From: Bacillota bacterium
Lineage (GTDB): Bacteria; Bacillota; Clostridia; Lachnospirales; Lachnospiraceae
Reading direction: 5' to 3'
Assembly (NCBI GenBank): GCA_023407575.1
Contig: JAEYLX010000075.1
Span: forward strand, 186,001 to 250,000
Length of the DNA stretch: 64,000 nt
Part shown: in pieces, positions 46,001-54,466 of the stretch
Layout of the letters: the number at the start of each line of letters is the position of its first letter
How positions within the stretch are numbered: position 1 is the first letter of the stretch
Notes under the pieces: generated by a model
The model's input: the letters and a program-made list of their open reading frames with translations, nothing else
Told to the model about the DNA's origin: nothing
Databases searched by the model: none
Program-made: the position numbers and the translations under genes

Positions 46001-46890
46001 TTATTTTCCAAAAGCTTTGGAATTCCAGGATCATTCAGTGTCTCGGTCTTAAAGTCCGGCAGCCCTGCAAGACACATAGTCAAATCGTTACCGCTTTCAC
46101 TTCCGCTATAGCCATAAAAGCCTTGTGAAGCACGAACCCAGGCACTACCCCACCAGTTCGCCCAGTTTGCAGAAGTCTTGTCCATGTAAAGATAGTCTTT
46201 ACTCCAGTAAGCATTGGTAGAGGCGGAATAATAGTAATCCTTCCAATTACTGGTCAGAGAACCGAAATTGAAATCATTCATATCTTTGAGTGTAGCATAC
46301 CCCGCATGATTCATAACAACATCAAAAATTACACGAATTCCATTTTCATGAGCGGTGTCAATAAAGGTCTCCAGATCCGCCGCCGTACCCATATTGGCAT
46401 CTACATTCGTATAATCCAGAGTATAGTACCCATGATATGCATAGTGCCGGAAACTGTCTGCCCCCAGCCAGCCATGAATCTGCTCATAAGGTGCCGTAAT
46501 CCAAATCGCATTTACTCCCAGATCGGTAAAATAGCCTTCATTCACTTTATTAGTAAGACCTTTTAGATCTCCTCCATGAAAAGTGGCCGGTTCCGTCAAA
46601 TAATTGGAATAAACATTGCCATTCTGGTCAAGCTCGCGTCCATAAGAATGGTCGTTGCTGGTATCACCGTTAGAAAAACGGTCAGACAACGCAAAATATA
46701 CGGTCGCATTGTCCCATGAAAAGGTGGAAGCATCTGCTTCCAAAGTCGCCTGCACCACAGAAGTAACCTGGGTACTGGTCTGTTGCGTCTGTACTGCCGT
46801 ACTATCCACGGCAAATGCATTAAAGGTCGACTGAAACAAAACGACCAGTACAATGAACAGACTGCTTAACATTTTTCTAGTTTTTTGCAT
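43096..46890 (-). CDS. Secreted multimodular alpha-amylase (GH13 with CBM26 repeats and CBM20)
   Basis: A 1264-residue extracellular starch-degrading enzyme. A signal peptide covers residues 1-27 (ends FNAFA). The GH13 domain has region I (DVVMNH), nucleophile D347 (GFRVDTAK), acid/base E390 (MTGEVWG) and D453 (ISSHD). Three repeats of about 184 residues follow, each an Ig-like module plus a CBM26 starch-binding module (HYYKPSSWGTPNIYYYDE and two near copies). A CBM20 domain (VTFVIKNATTNVGQEVYIAG) ends the protein. No sortase motif or S-layer domain is visible, so it is probably released. The ATG at 46890 with GGGAGA starts the signal peptide correctly; the longer frame to 46947 does not. Confidence 0.95.
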   Translation of the reverse strand: MQKTRKMLSSLFIVLVVLFQSTFNAFAVDSTAVQTQQTSTQVTSVVQATLEADASTFSWDNATVYFALSDRFSNGDTSNDHSYGRELDQNGNVYSNYLTEPATFHGGDLKGLTNKVNEGYFTDLGVNAIWITAPYEQIHGWLGADSFRHYAYHGYYTLDYTNVDANMGTAADLETFIDTAHENGIRVIFDVVMNHAGYATLKDMNDFNFGSLTSNWKDYYYSASTNAYWSKDYLYMDKTSANWANWWGSAWVRASQGFYGYSGSESGNDLTMCLAGLPDFKTETLNDPGIPKLLENKWKSEGRYDLEVAELNDFFSTSDLNRQVSNYQVKWLTDWVREYGVDGFRVDTAKHVEQDVWNTLKEQSIIALKEWKANNPEKALDDLDFWMTGEVWGHGVSASSSYFSNGFDSIINFGFQGVPSNMSSLETTYSNYANVINSSSSNVNYLSYISSHDTSLYNRSDLINGGTALLLAPGAVQIFYGDETARPLDFLNCTYADQKYRSDMNWNSINQNVLAHWQKLGQFRDKHIAVGAGQHKLISSSPYTFSRTYDEKGITDGIIVVIGASGATTVDVSSVFGDGALLTDYYTGAQARVSDGKVTFTAGTNGVILIEGMNNQPSVWIDQSEGGFYTDAMTVNMNFKNADTAAYSLNDSEAVEYTSGDTITFGEAAAFGTVFTLKLTARNADGVTITKTYTFTKEDPDQVLTVHYYKPSSWGTPNIYYYDEAVSPKKEGKAWPGTAMTDEGGGWYVYSIPLWKEASVIFNYSGSQIPGAQQAGYRVTTESWIKEGVIYTQNPNNPAPIVSIDAEEGDFYTDTLTITLTLTNAVIASYTVNGSSTTSLVSGDKIVIGEGAAIGTTFVLKIEAVNAYGTTAKTYTFTKAEEPEENTFTVHYYKPSNWGTPNIYYYDETVSPKKEGKAWPGTAMTSEGNGWYSYIITDWDKAYVIFNSNGSQTPASGMTGYLVTADSWIKDGVVYTKNPDNPVPAVFIDVNEGDFYTDTLTITPTLTNAETASYTVNGSSATSLVSGDKIVIGEGEAIGTTYVLGIEAVNANGTTNKTYTFTKAEEPQVNTLTVHYYKPYGWGTPNIYYYDETVSPKKEGAVWPGTAMTNEGDGWYSYTITGWDKAYVIFNSNGSQTPGSGMSGYLVTQEAWIKDGVITTEKPVTKLIPVTFVIKNATTNVGQEVYIAGNIAELGSWNTANAIKMIISEYPTWTVTVNLPAGEMIQFKGIKKDSSGNVVWESGSNHTYTVPVSGNGAVTVNWSN
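43383..45040. repeat. Three tandem 552-bp coding repeats in the amylase gene
   Basis: The landmark GGTCATGGCTGTTCC recurs at about 43564, 44116 and 44668, each exactly 552 bases apart. Each unit encodes one Ig-like domain and one CBM26. The two downstream units (in protein order) are the most alike, suggesting recent duplication or gene conversion. Confidence 0.85.
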
Positions 46891-47235
46891 AAAAATCTCC
46901 CATAAATATATATTTTTCACATACCATAAAGCATATGTAAAATTCATAAAAAATTCTCTTCCCCATTCCTTTGCTTGATTTGCATATCCATCAGTATAGT
47001 ATAGTATTTCGAAATATTTCGAATATATTTTTACAAATTTATCCTATCATACTTATTTATACATTGTCAATAATAATTATTCAAAACTATATATCTATTT
47101 GTTTATTTGTACTATTAGTTCATTTATCACACTTTATTTAAATATTATAATTTGCTATAAGAACCTTATTATTTCAATATTTATAGTGCAATATTTCTAT
47201 ATCCACACATTACGCACTTTGTATTCAACAGTGAC

Positions 47236-47352
47236 TTAAGTCTTAGCTATATGTATTTCATATTCAAAGAAGGAACTATTGGCTGTTTTATGTTTGATTT
47301 TCGCATCAATATCTTCTAAAACACTTACATCTTCTACTGTTTCGTCTGTTTT
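47236..47352 (-). pseudogene. 38-codon remnant, possible methyltransferase C terminus
   Basis: Reads KTDETVEDVSVLEDIDAKIK and so on to SSFFEYEIHIAKT and a stop, bounded upstream by an in-frame TAG and without a start codon. The ending resembles C termini of class I SAM-dependent methyltransferases. It is seen as the last part of a decayed gene; the family guess is weak. Confidence 0.35.
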
Positions 47353-47432
47353 CTATACCCATCTTTACTGGGTTATTTTAATTCAAGATTCTTTTACAAG
47401 GTGGAATTTCCTATTCTATAAAAAAGACAACC

Positions 47433-47531
47433 CTATTTATTAACAATATTCTTTTTCTTTCTAATTGTTGTATCCCAAGTCATGAGATCAGCAATTAAAT
47501 ATGATATATCGGTGCCATTGAATTCCTCCAA
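47433..47531 (-). pseudogene. 32-codon unidentified remnant
   Basis: From a TTG at 47531 it reads EEFNGTDISYLIADLMTWDT and ends IRKKKNIVNK, TAG. The composition is protein-like, but it has no ribosome site and an in-frame TAA lies directly upstream. It probably belongs to the same decayed stretch as its neighbours. Confidence 0.3.
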
Positions 47532-47569
47532 TCTTTATTGACAGAATTAATTTGAAAACATAAGGACAT

Positions 47570-47607
47570 AAAAAAGCGGGATACCTTCGTTAGAAAATAC
47601 TCCCGCT
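47570..47607 (-). terminator. Terminator after the Ogt remnant
   Basis: AGCGGGA pairs with TCCCGCT around a 19-base loop; on the minus strand it is followed by TTTTTTATG. It probably once ended the methyltransferase gene upstream. Confidence 0.6.
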
Positions 47608-47802
47608 GATTTTCATATTATTTTTTGTTCGTTTTGGCTTATCTTTTATAGCTTCCATTTAATCTTTTAAATTACAGTTTGTCAGAGTCAAAAGGATTAT
47701 TCAATTCTGATGACCATCGATCTTGGTACCCATTTGGCGTTAGGGTATATTTTCAGTTTTTATAAAATAGCTGTATTAATTATAATATCAATATTCTTAC
47801 CC

Positions 47803-48078
47803 TTAAAGAGCCGTACCCTTTGTAGGTACAAACAACTGGGACATATCGACACCTTCCAATACAAGCAGCTTTGTTTTTATTTTCAGGCCCCCAGCGTAGC
47901 CTGTCAAACTGCCATTTGCTCCAACGACCCGATGGCAGGGAATAATAATAAATATAGGATTATGTCCAACAGCCCCGCCTACTGCTTGACTTGACATTGT
48001 TTCTTTGTTCATTTTAGCCGCTATTTTTTTCGTAATATCGCCATATGTGACTATCTCTTCATATGGTATTTCACATAA
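47803..48078 (-). pseudogene. C-terminal remnant of methylated-DNA-protein cysteine methyltransferase (Ogt)
   Basis: About 91 codons of the DNA-binding and active-site domain survive: IPYEEIVTYGDITKKIA, AVGGAVGHNPIFIIIPCHRV with the alkyl-accepting cysteine, and GSLTGYAGGL. A stop (TAG at 48079-48081) precedes it in frame, and the N-terminal domain is absent. An internal ATG at 48012 would give only 69 residues, lacking the recognition helix region. Repair activity is therefore unlikely. The order of conserved motifs and the normal C terminus make the family assignment secure. Confidence 0.8.
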
Positions 48079-48178
48079 CTATGACATAAATACCCATACA
48101 CTATGCTTAATTTTATTGAAAGAATCTTAAAAAATATTTAAATATATTCCTCCAGATAGGTTTTTTTCCGTGGTTATC

Positions 48179-48244
48179 GAACAAAAAGACATTAACGCCT
48201 TTTACCTACCTTCCGGTATCAAATACGTTAATGCCTTTTCGTTC
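48179..48244 (-). terminator. Terminator-like hairpin downstream of lon
   Basis: GAACAAAAAGACATTAACG and CGTTAATGCCTTTTCGTTC pair over 19 bp; the two departures are G-U pairs only on the minus strand, the strand of lon. It lies about 80 bases after the lon stop. Confidence 0.55.
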
Positions 48245-48323
48245 ATTCTAATTTACACTTTAATTATACTACTGTCTCAACATGTTCTGATCAGATAAAA
48301 ATGCTGCTTAAAGCAAGTTTGAT

Positions 48324-50699
48324 TTATACCTCCTGGAATAAACCTTTGGTTCCCTTTTGATAAAACATATGCTCGATTCTTGGTAAAGAAATTTCCAGAG
48401 TTTCTTTCAGTACATCTTCAATCGTTTCAACCGGTATCACCGTAAGCTGATTCTTTACTTCTTCCGGCACATCCTTTAAATCAATCAGATTGTCTCTTGG
48501 TATAAGCACTTTATTAATACCTGCTCTTTGAGCTCCCAGTAATTTTTCTTTAAGGCCTCCTATTGGAAGTACAGCACCTCTTAATGTAATCTCACCGGTC
48601 ATGGCAATTTTGGAATCCACTTTTTGGCCTGTAATTAAGGAAGCAAGAGCAGTGAATAATGCAATTCCTGCGGATGGGCCGTCTTTCGGTACCGCTCCTG
48701 AGGGCACATGGATATGCAGATCCCTTTCTTTGAAATTAACGGTATTTAAAGGTAGCCTGGATTTTAACAGACTTAGAGAAATTCTTGCCGATTCCTTCAT
48801 CACCTCTCCAAGTTTACCTGTCAACATAACCTCTCCGCTGCCCGGCATATCGGTAGCTTCAATAAATAAGATTTCACCTCCAACCGGTGTCCAGGCAAGT
48901 CCGGTTACAACTCCCGGGGGATTATCCAGCTGTGCTTTGTCATGTCTGGAAACCTGTCTGCCAAGAAGTTCCTCCAGCTCCTCCAGCTGAATCTTATAAG
49001 GAAGCTCTGCTTTGTTTGAAACAATCTTTTCGGAAGCAACTCTGGCAAGCGCTGCCAGTTGTTTTTTCAGTCCCCTGACTCCAGCTTCCAGTGTATAGTC
49101 ATTGATAATTTTATAGAGGATCTCATCTTCTATAACCAACTGATCTTTTGATAGTCCGTGCTCTTCTAAAACCGACGGCATTAAATAATTTCTACCGATA
49201 TGAAATTTTTCATCAACAGTATAGCTGGAAACCTGAATTACTTCCATTCGGTCCAATAACGGCCCCGGAATGCTTTCCAGGGAATTTGCCGTGGCAATAA
49301 AGAAAACGTCGGACAGATCAAAGGGAAGGTCCAGATAATGGTCGGTAAAGCTGTTGTTTTGTTCCGGATCAAGGACCTCCAGCAAAGCGCTCGCAGGATC
49401 ACCGCTGTAACCGCCGGTTGTAAGCTTGTCTACCTCATCGAGAACCATCACTGGATTATTGACTCCTGCCTTTCGGATACTTTGAATGATCCTACCCGGC
49501 ATAGCCCCAATATAAGTCCTTCTGTGCCCCCGGATTTCAGCTTCATCTCTGATACCGCCTAAGCTCAAACGGATATACTGTCTGTCCAGTGCTTCCGCAA
49601 TACTTTTACCAAGACTGGTTTTACCGGTACCAGGCGGTCCCACCAACAAAAGTATGGAACCCTTTTTGTCATTTTTCAGCTTCATAACAGCCAAATGCTG
49701 TATAATCCGGTCTTTAACCTTATTCAGTCCATAGTGCTGTTCATCCAGTATCTGTCTGGCATTGTCCAGATCGATAGAACTTTGTTCAATCTTTTTCCAG
49801 GGAAGCTGTACCAGCAGTTCCAAATAATTGCGGATAACATTATACTCGGAACTGTTAGGTCCCTGAGCATTTAGTTTATCCAGTTCTTCCAGTGCACTCT
49901 TTTCAATATCAGACGGCATCTGGGCTTCTTTAATTTTGGTCAGATAATCTTTATCTTTTTTATTTTCGCCCTCATTACCTTCCTTTAATTCCTCCTGAAT
50001 GGCTTTAAGCTGCTCTCTAAGTACGGTTTCTCTGTAATGTTTGTTGGCTTTCTCGGAAAACTTCTCTGAAATCTGGAACTGCAGCTCTATAGCCTCCTTC
50101 TGTTTTAACAGATGATCCATAAACCGCAGACTTCGCTCTTTTAAGGAGTCCATTTCGAGCAGTTCATATCTTTCTTCATTTGTAATGGGTATATACTGGC
50201 TTAAATATACAATAAGGCTATTCAAATTCCTAATCTCATCCACAATCCGAATATACTGTTCGCCACCCTGGAATTTTACACTAATTTCATGGATTACCTT
50301 CTTTAGATAGCCCAGCATCTCCTCCTGATTCTTATGATCCAAGTCCCTTTTGTCCGGAAAAGTCTCATATCTGGCTAATATCAGACCACTTTTGAAATTC
50401 ATTTCCTTTACTTCTACCCGTTCTGTAATATAAACTGTAAGCAGAATACCATTTTCTGTTTTCTGGGTATCATTAACCTTAAATATTACTCCCATCCGAT
50501 GGAAATCTTCTTCCTTTAGATCTTTCTGTTCGAAATTCTGCTTTAACGTCAGTGCAATATTGGTACTATTCTCATCTTTTAAAAATGGTTGCTGCGCTTC
50601 TTCAGGAGTTTTTATAAAAAACTTTGTTGTGACGCCCGGCAATAAAACCGTATTGGATACGGGAAAAATAATTCCCGTGTTTTTATTATTTTCTGACAT
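48324..50699 (-). CDS. lon: ATP-dependent protease Lon
   Basis: A 791-residue cytosolic AAA+ serine protease. The N-terminal substrate domain (about 1-200) and a coiled coil lead to Walker A GPPGTGKTS, Walker B VMVLDEVDKL and a sensor segment FIATANSLESIPGPLLDR. The protease domain has the catalytic serine in PKDGPSAGIALFTAL and a lysine partner about 43 residues on (PIGGLKEKLLGA). It degrades damaged and regulatory proteins. A TetR-type operator lies 23-44 bases before the ATG and matches one before the adjacent TetR gene, so lon is probably under that repressor. This is unusual, as lon is mostly heat- or stress-controlled. Confidence 0.96.
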   Translation of the reverse strand: MSENNKNTGIIFPVSNTVLLPGVTTKFFIKTPEEAQQPFLKDENSTNIALTLKQNFEQKDLKEEDFHRMGVIFKVNDTQKTENGILLTVYITERVEVKEMNFKSGLILARYETFPDKRDLDHKNQEEMLGYLKKVIHEISVKFQGGEQYIRIVDEIRNLNSLIVYLSQYIPITNEERYELLEMDSLKERSLRFMDHLLKQKEAIELQFQISEKFSEKANKHYRETVLREQLKAIQEELKEGNEGENKKDKDYLTKIKEAQMPSDIEKSALEELDKLNAQGPNSSEYNVIRNYLELLVQLPWKKIEQSSIDLDNARQILDEQHYGLNKVKDRIIQHLAVMKLKNDKKGSILLLVGPPGTGKTSLGKSIAEALDRQYIRLSLGGIRDEAEIRGHRRTYIGAMPGRIIQSIRKAGVNNPVMVLDEVDKLTTGGYSGDPASALLEVLDPEQNNSFTDHYLDLPFDLSDVFFIATANSLESIPGPLLDRMEVIQVSSYTVDEKFHIGRNYLMPSVLEEHGLSKDQLVIEDEILYKIINDYTLEAGVRGLKKQLAALARVASEKIVSNKAELPYKIQLEELEELLGRQVSRHDKAQLDNPPGVVTGLAWTPVGGEILFIEATDMPGSGEVMLTGKLGEVMKESARISLSLLKSRLPLNTVNFKERDLHIHVPSGAVPKDGPSAGIALFTALASLITGQKVDSKIAMTGEITLRGAVLPIGGLKEKLLGAQRAGINKVLIPRDNLIDLKDVPEEVKNQLTVIPVETIEDVLKETLEISLPRIEHMFYQKGTKGLFQEV

Positions 50700-50721
50700 A
50701 CTATCATCCTTTCCTCTCGTG

Positions 50722-50743
50722 TTAAATGAATGTTCATTTATTA
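50722..50743. promoter_or_regulatory. TetR-type operator before lon
   Basis: The 22-bp site TTAAATGAATG/TTCATTTATTA contains the palindrome AATGAATGTTCATT. It differs at two positions from the site before the TetR gene at 51400-51421 (read on the minus strand). Confidence 0.65.
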
Positions 50744-50809
50744 AAAATAATTAATAATTGCGAGATTCCTTTGCATTTTATTTTTACAAAAATATCTCGC
50801 TGAAAATTT

Positions 50810-51376
50810 TTATTGTAGTAAAACCGCATCCTGTATGATTAAAATCATCTCCTTTAATAAATCTGCTCTCTCCGACTCACTCTTATGGTTATCTACTGCT
50901 ATTGCCTTGACCGGATAAAAGATAATGGCCAACAGATTATCATAACGGTAATTCTTTATGATCTGCTTTTTCTTCATATCCTCAATCAGGCTGTAAATAT
51001 GGCAGATTCCTTTTTTTCCTGAGCAGCTGTTAACTAGTGAGGGGCAATTGGAAAACTGCTCTACAAAGCTGAAGATTTCCTTATTTTGAATAATATAGTT
51101 GTAGTAACTTCTAATGAGTATCTCAATAAGCTGCTGCCCGTTCATCTTCAAGTCCACACAGCTAAGTAAATAATCAAAAATATCTTCGGAATATTCATTA
51201 TAAATATTCTGCAGCATATTTTCCTTATTTTCATAATAGATGTATACTGTTGCCGGCGAAACTCCAGCCAACTTTGCGATTTTTGAGATTGAAGCACCGT
51301 GAAAACCTTCCTCAAGAATAAGTTTTATCACTGCTTCTTTTATGTTTCTCTCTTTTTCATCATCTTTTTTTCTCAT
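50810..51376 (-). CDS. TetR/AcrR-family transcriptional repressor
   Basis: A 188-residue protein. The N-terminal helix-turn-helix reads GFHGASISKIAKLAGVSPATVYIYYENKENML, the classical TetR DNA-binding pattern. The helical C-terminal ligand domain contains cysteines (CPSLVNSCSGKKGIC) that could sense thiol or electrophile stress; this is speculation. It lies between the flavoprotein gene and lon, all on one strand. Near-identical 22-bp palindromes lie in front of this gene and of lon, so it probably represses itself and lon. GAGGTG precedes the ATG. Confidence 0.92.
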   Translation of the reverse strand: MRKKDDEKERNIKEAVIKLILEEGFHGASISKIAKLAGVSPATVYIYYENKENMLQNIYNEYSEDIFDYLLSCVDLKMNGQQLIEILIRSYYNYIIQNKEIFSFVEQFSNCPSLVNSCSGKKGICHIYSLIEDMKKKQIIKNYRYDNLLAIIFYPVKAIAVDNHKSESERADLLKEMILIIQDAVLLQ

Positions 51377-51399
51377 GATATCACCTCAACGTACCTTTA

Positions 51400-51421
51400 T
51401 AATAAACGATCATTCATTTAA
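51400..51421. promoter_or_regulatory. TetR-type operator before the TetR gene
   Basis: TAATAAACGAT/CATTCATTTAA, 24 bases before the start codon. Its complement matches 20 of 22 bases of the lon operator. Confidence 0.65.
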
Positions 51422-51429
51422 TGTCAATA

Positions 51430-51984
51430 TTATTTTTCTGCTATAAAGCGATCCGGTTTGAATGAAAATATATAATTAATATATTCTTTTGCACTCTGAT
51501 TGATTTCCTCATCACTTGCTTGAAAGGAAGCACCAAAAACAGCAAAATAAGGTAATGCAATTGCACCAACATGCTTTAGACTCGCCTTAAACGGTGTAAT
51601 TACTTCATCAACGGTAAAGGAAACTGAACCTGTGGGTAAATAATTGTCTTTTTTATCTCCTATTGACAAAGCTATTCCAAATTTTTTATCTTTTAATTTA
51701 GTTCCCATTGAGCCATATGCCCAGCCATGTGTAAAAACATCGTCAAGCCACTTTTTTAATAAAGGTGGATAGCTGTACCAATACAAAGGAAACTGAAGAA
51801 TAATATGATTGTGTGTTTCCAGCAACTGTTGCTCTCTTTCAACATCAATATGCCAGTCTGTATAGTCCTTGTAAAGCTCGTGTATTATAATATCATTTGG
51901 GTACTTCTCTAATTCCTCCTTCCAACTTTTGTTTACTTTTGAATGATTAATGTCAGGGTGTGCTAAAATTATAAGAGTTTTCAT
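51430..51984 (-). CDS. NAD(P)H:quinone oxidoreductase-like flavoprotein
   Basis: A 184-residue flavodoxin-like NQO/KefF-type protein: LAHPDINHSKVNKSW at the N terminus, the FMN-binding segment LQFPLYWYSYPPLLKKWLDDVF, and HGWAYG before the second loop. It reduces quinones or other electrophiles with NAD(P)H by two electrons, protecting the cell. It is divergent from an HxlR regulator gene, a common pairing in which the regulator senses quinones or aldehydes. The TetR gene follows after 53 bases. Confidence 0.88.
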   Translation of the reverse strand: MKTLIILAHPDINHSKVNKSWKEELEKYPNDIIIHELYKDYTDWHIDVEREQQLLETHNHIILQFPLYWYSYPPLLKKWLDDVFTHGWAYGSMGTKLKDKKFGIALSIGDKKDNYLPTGSVSFTVDEVITPFKASLKHVGAIALPYFAVFGASFQASDEEINQSAKEYINYIFSFKPDRFIAEK

Positions 51985-52090
51985 AAAGTCTGGAATCCTT
52001 TCTATTTTCTATGGCATTTGATTTAGAAAAATATTTCAAAACTAATTTTACAGTACTTGAAATTATCTTTATATTTATTATTGTCTGAAA

Positions 52091-52145
52091 ACAATATATT
52101 GTAAATACACACTATGAAGTCAGTAAAATACTTACTTCAAAGTAT
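52091..52145. promoter_or_regulatory. Candidate HxlR operators in the divergent promoter region
   Basis: Two dyads lie between the divergent genes: ACAATATATTGT (52091-52102, perfect) and ATACTT-N6-AAGTAT (52128-52145). HxlR proteins bind such short inverted repeats. Which of the two is real cannot be told. Confidence 0.4.
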
Positions 52146-52201
52146 GTATTTCTTTAATCTAAGCTGATACAATATAATGCAATATACTAGGAGGTGATAG
52201 T

Positions 52202-52549
52202 TTGAAGCAATATAATTTAGGAATTGAAGCAACTCTTGAAATACTCGGAGGTAAATGGAAAGCTTTAATTGTTTGTCTACTTATGTCTGGCACTAAAAGA
52301 ACCAGTGAATTAGAACGTCTTATTCCAGATATCTCTCAAAAAATGCTAATACAACAACTTCGTGAACTTGAAAGAGATGGAATTGTAGGAAGAATAAATT
52401 ATCATCAAATGCCCCCCAAAGTTGAATACTATGTGACTGAATATGGTGAAACTGCTAACAAAATTATTGATGTTATGTGTTCATGGGGAAGAGAAAATAT
52501 TAGACTTAGAAAAAGCCAAGGAGAGGATATTAATCTAGTAGATAAATAA
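52202..52549 (+). CDS. HxlR-family transcriptional regulator
   Basis: A 115-residue winged helix protein with the family pattern LEILGGKWKALIVCLLMSGTKRTSELERLIPDISQKMLIQQLRELERDGIV and a C-terminal dimerisation helix. It starts at TTG with AGGAGGTG at ideal spacing. It probably controls the divergent quinone reductase gene. The single cysteine near residue 23 (IVCLL) stands close to where redox-sensing cysteines occur in YodB/HypR-type relatives. A good terminator follows. Confidence 0.92.
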   Translation: MKQYNLGIEATLEILGGKWKALIVCLLMSGTKRTSELERLIPDISQKMLIQQLRELERDGIVGRINYHQMPPKVEYYVTEYGETANKIIDVMCSWGRENIRLRKSQGEDINLVDK

Positions 52550-52596
52550 CTCTAATAAAATCCATACATAGAAAAAGATGTGGTATGTATATAAAC

Positions 52597-52648
52597 AAAC
52601 CCAAGTGTGTAGCTCAATTAATGGAAACCTACGCACTAGGGTTTTTCC
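52597..52648 (+). terminator. Terminator of the HxlR gene
   Basis: AAACCC-AGTGTGTAG pairs with CTACGCACT-GGGTTT (one unpaired A on each arm, one G-U) around a 16-base loop, followed by TTTTCC. Confidence 0.7.
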
Positions 52649-52683
52649 TATTGGGATACCGGCAGGTATTTTCGTTGGTTAAC

Positions 52684-54441
52684 TTATTGGGATACCATAT
52701 ACAGGGAATAAAAATATCCCTTTTCCATCATCAGTTCCTCAAAAGTACCCTGCTCTGTTAAACTTCCATTTTGTAAAACAAAAATCTTATCATATTTCCT
52801 TAAAATAGCTTCTTCCAGTCGATGGGTTACAATAATTCTTGTTAAATCTTCGATTTCCAGTATGGAGTTGGTGATAGCTACCGCTGTCTTTGCATCCAGT
52901 GCAGCTGTTGCTTCATCCACTAGCATCACAGAACTTCCTTTTAAAAGACATCTGGCAATGGAGATACGCTGCCGTTCACCTCCGGACAATCCACTCCCAT
53001 TTTCTCCACAGGCATAGTTCATCCCTTTTTGTTCAATCAGAGCTGATAAACCTGCCTGTTTTATAGCACGTTTAATTCTGTCCTGGTCAAACTCCTTAAA
53101 CATAGTAATATTATTTTGAACATTGCTGTCAAACACAAATACATTCTGCTGGATTATAGACATCAAATCATATAAGGAATCCAGATTAATCTGTTTTAAT
53201 TCCTGCCCATCATAGCTAATCTCACCTTGATAGGTGAAATAACTTCCCATAAGAAGATTTAACAATGTGGATTTTCCACTACCGGAGCCTCCGACCAGAG
53301 CGTAACTTTTCCCAGCTTCAAATTGAATGGAAATATCCTTTAATATAGTCTGTTCTTCTTCATATCCAAAGCTTACATGTTCCAGTTTGATGGCTTTATT
53401 CAGAGTCCGACCTATAGTAACTCCATTTTGTTCTACTTGCTCAGATAAAGAGAGTGCCAGTTTATCAACCAGCCCCAGGGCTGCTTTACGGTTTGCCAAA
53501 ATTTGCGGAACTTCTCCAATAGGGCTGACCACAAAATTCATCAGCTGTACAAAAATAATGACCACACCCGCTGTAATTGCCTGGCTATGTAGGGCCAGAT
53601 AGGCACCAAATAAGAACACCCCAAACTGTGCAACAATTCCCGCAACTACCCCAATCATTTGGATCAAAATCTCAATCTGTCTTCTTTTTCTTTTGGAAAG
53701 CTCTGCCTCTTCATTGCTCGCGCGAAAGAGTTTCATCATTTCTTTTTCTACTTTAAAGCTTTTTACCACAGAAAATCCAGTCAGCATATCCTTCACTAAT
53801 CCAAGAAAACTTTCATTCTTCTCGGAAACTGTTTTTTCCACGTCAGCCAGTCTATTTCCCGAAAGTATGGAGCCAATCACAGGGCACAGAGATAATATAA
53901 CAGCTACCAGTGTCAGCAGGGGGCTATAATAGAGCATCATCAAAAAGGCACCAGTGAACAGAACAATCTGCTGAATCAGCGGAAATATTTTTGCTAAATA
54001 GTTTTTTTCAATACTGATAGCATCATTAGACAGAGCAGATAAATACACTGAGGTATTTTCTGTTGCAAAGGAGCTAATACTTTTTTTGGAAATCTCAGAA
54101 AATACCATGCTTTTATATTGGGCCATTGCCTTCTCCACAAAGCGGGGGTTGGTTTTCTGTTCCAAGACCAAAATCGCTATCAATGCGAGGGCAAGACTAA
54201 TACTGATGATAAGAAGCTGAAAAAGATTAAATACCTTATTGCTCCCAGTTGCCGCATCAATAATCTGCTGCAATAACCAGGATATAATCAAGTTCGTTGC
54301 TGCCGACAGCAAAGTTGCAAGTAAGGCTCCAGCAAAATTTATATGATTATTGTTCATAAACTGGGCTCTAAGTTTATGGCTTAACTGCATGGCAGCTTGA
54401 TTTTGTGCTGTCGTTTCTTCTTTCTTTCCTTTTTTATTCAT
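52684..54441 (-). CDS. ABC exporter, fused membrane and ATPase domains
   Basis: A 585-residue half-transporter of the MsbA/LmrA type: six membrane helices (about residues 35-315), then an ATPase with GGSGSGKST, LSGGERQRISIARCLL, VMLVDEATAALD and the switch histidine in IIVTHRLEE. It probably works as a homodimer exporting lipids, drugs or a peptide, because no second half gene is beside it. It lacks the N-terminal C39 peptidase domain of bacteriocin exporters. It follows the XRE/TPR regulator gene by 25 bases and is likely controlled by it. Confidence 0.9.
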   Translation of the reverse strand: MNKKGKKEETTAQNQAAMQLSHKLRAQFMNNNHINFAGALLATLLSAATNLIISWLLQQIIDAATGSNKVFNLFQLLIISISLALALIAILVLEQKTNPRFVEKAMAQYKSMVFSEISKKSISSFATENTSVYLSALSNDAISIEKNYLAKIFPLIQQIVLFTGAFLMMLYYSPLLTLVAVILSLCPVIGSILSGNRLADVEKTVSEKNESFLGLVKDMLTGFSVVKSFKVEKEMMKLFRASNEEAELSKRKRRQIEILIQMIGVVAGIVAQFGVFLFGAYLALHSQAITAGVVIIFVQLMNFVVSPIGEVPQILANRKAALGLVDKLALSLSEQVEQNGVTIGRTLNKAIKLEHVSFGYEEEQTILKDISIQFEAGKSYALVGGSGSGKSTLLNLLMGSYFTYQGEISYDGQELKQINLDSLYDLMSIIQQNVFVFDSNVQNNITMFKEFDQDRIKRAIKQAGLSALIEQKGMNYACGENGSGLSGGERQRISIARCLLKGSSVMLVDEATAALDAKTAVAITNSILEIEDLTRIIVTHRLEEAILRKYDKIFVLQNGSLTEQGTFEELMMEKGYFYSLYMVSQ

Positions 54442-54466
54442 AACACTTCCCCTTTTTTGGTATCTG

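Larger units (their letters stand above)
46891..47802. other. Amylase upstream region and gene remnants
   Basis: About 340 bases upstream of the amylase gene are non-coding and very AT-rich. They include an overlapping pair of TTCGAA palindromes (ATTTCGAAATATTTCGAA at about 47005-47024), possibly an operator of the amylase promoter. Beyond 47230 lie short decayed coding pieces on the minus strand, listed separately. Confidence 0.45.

Noticed and set aside
47710..47994. 94-codon plus-strand frame
   Set aside because: It is antisense to the Ogt remnant and has no ribosome site or recognisable features.
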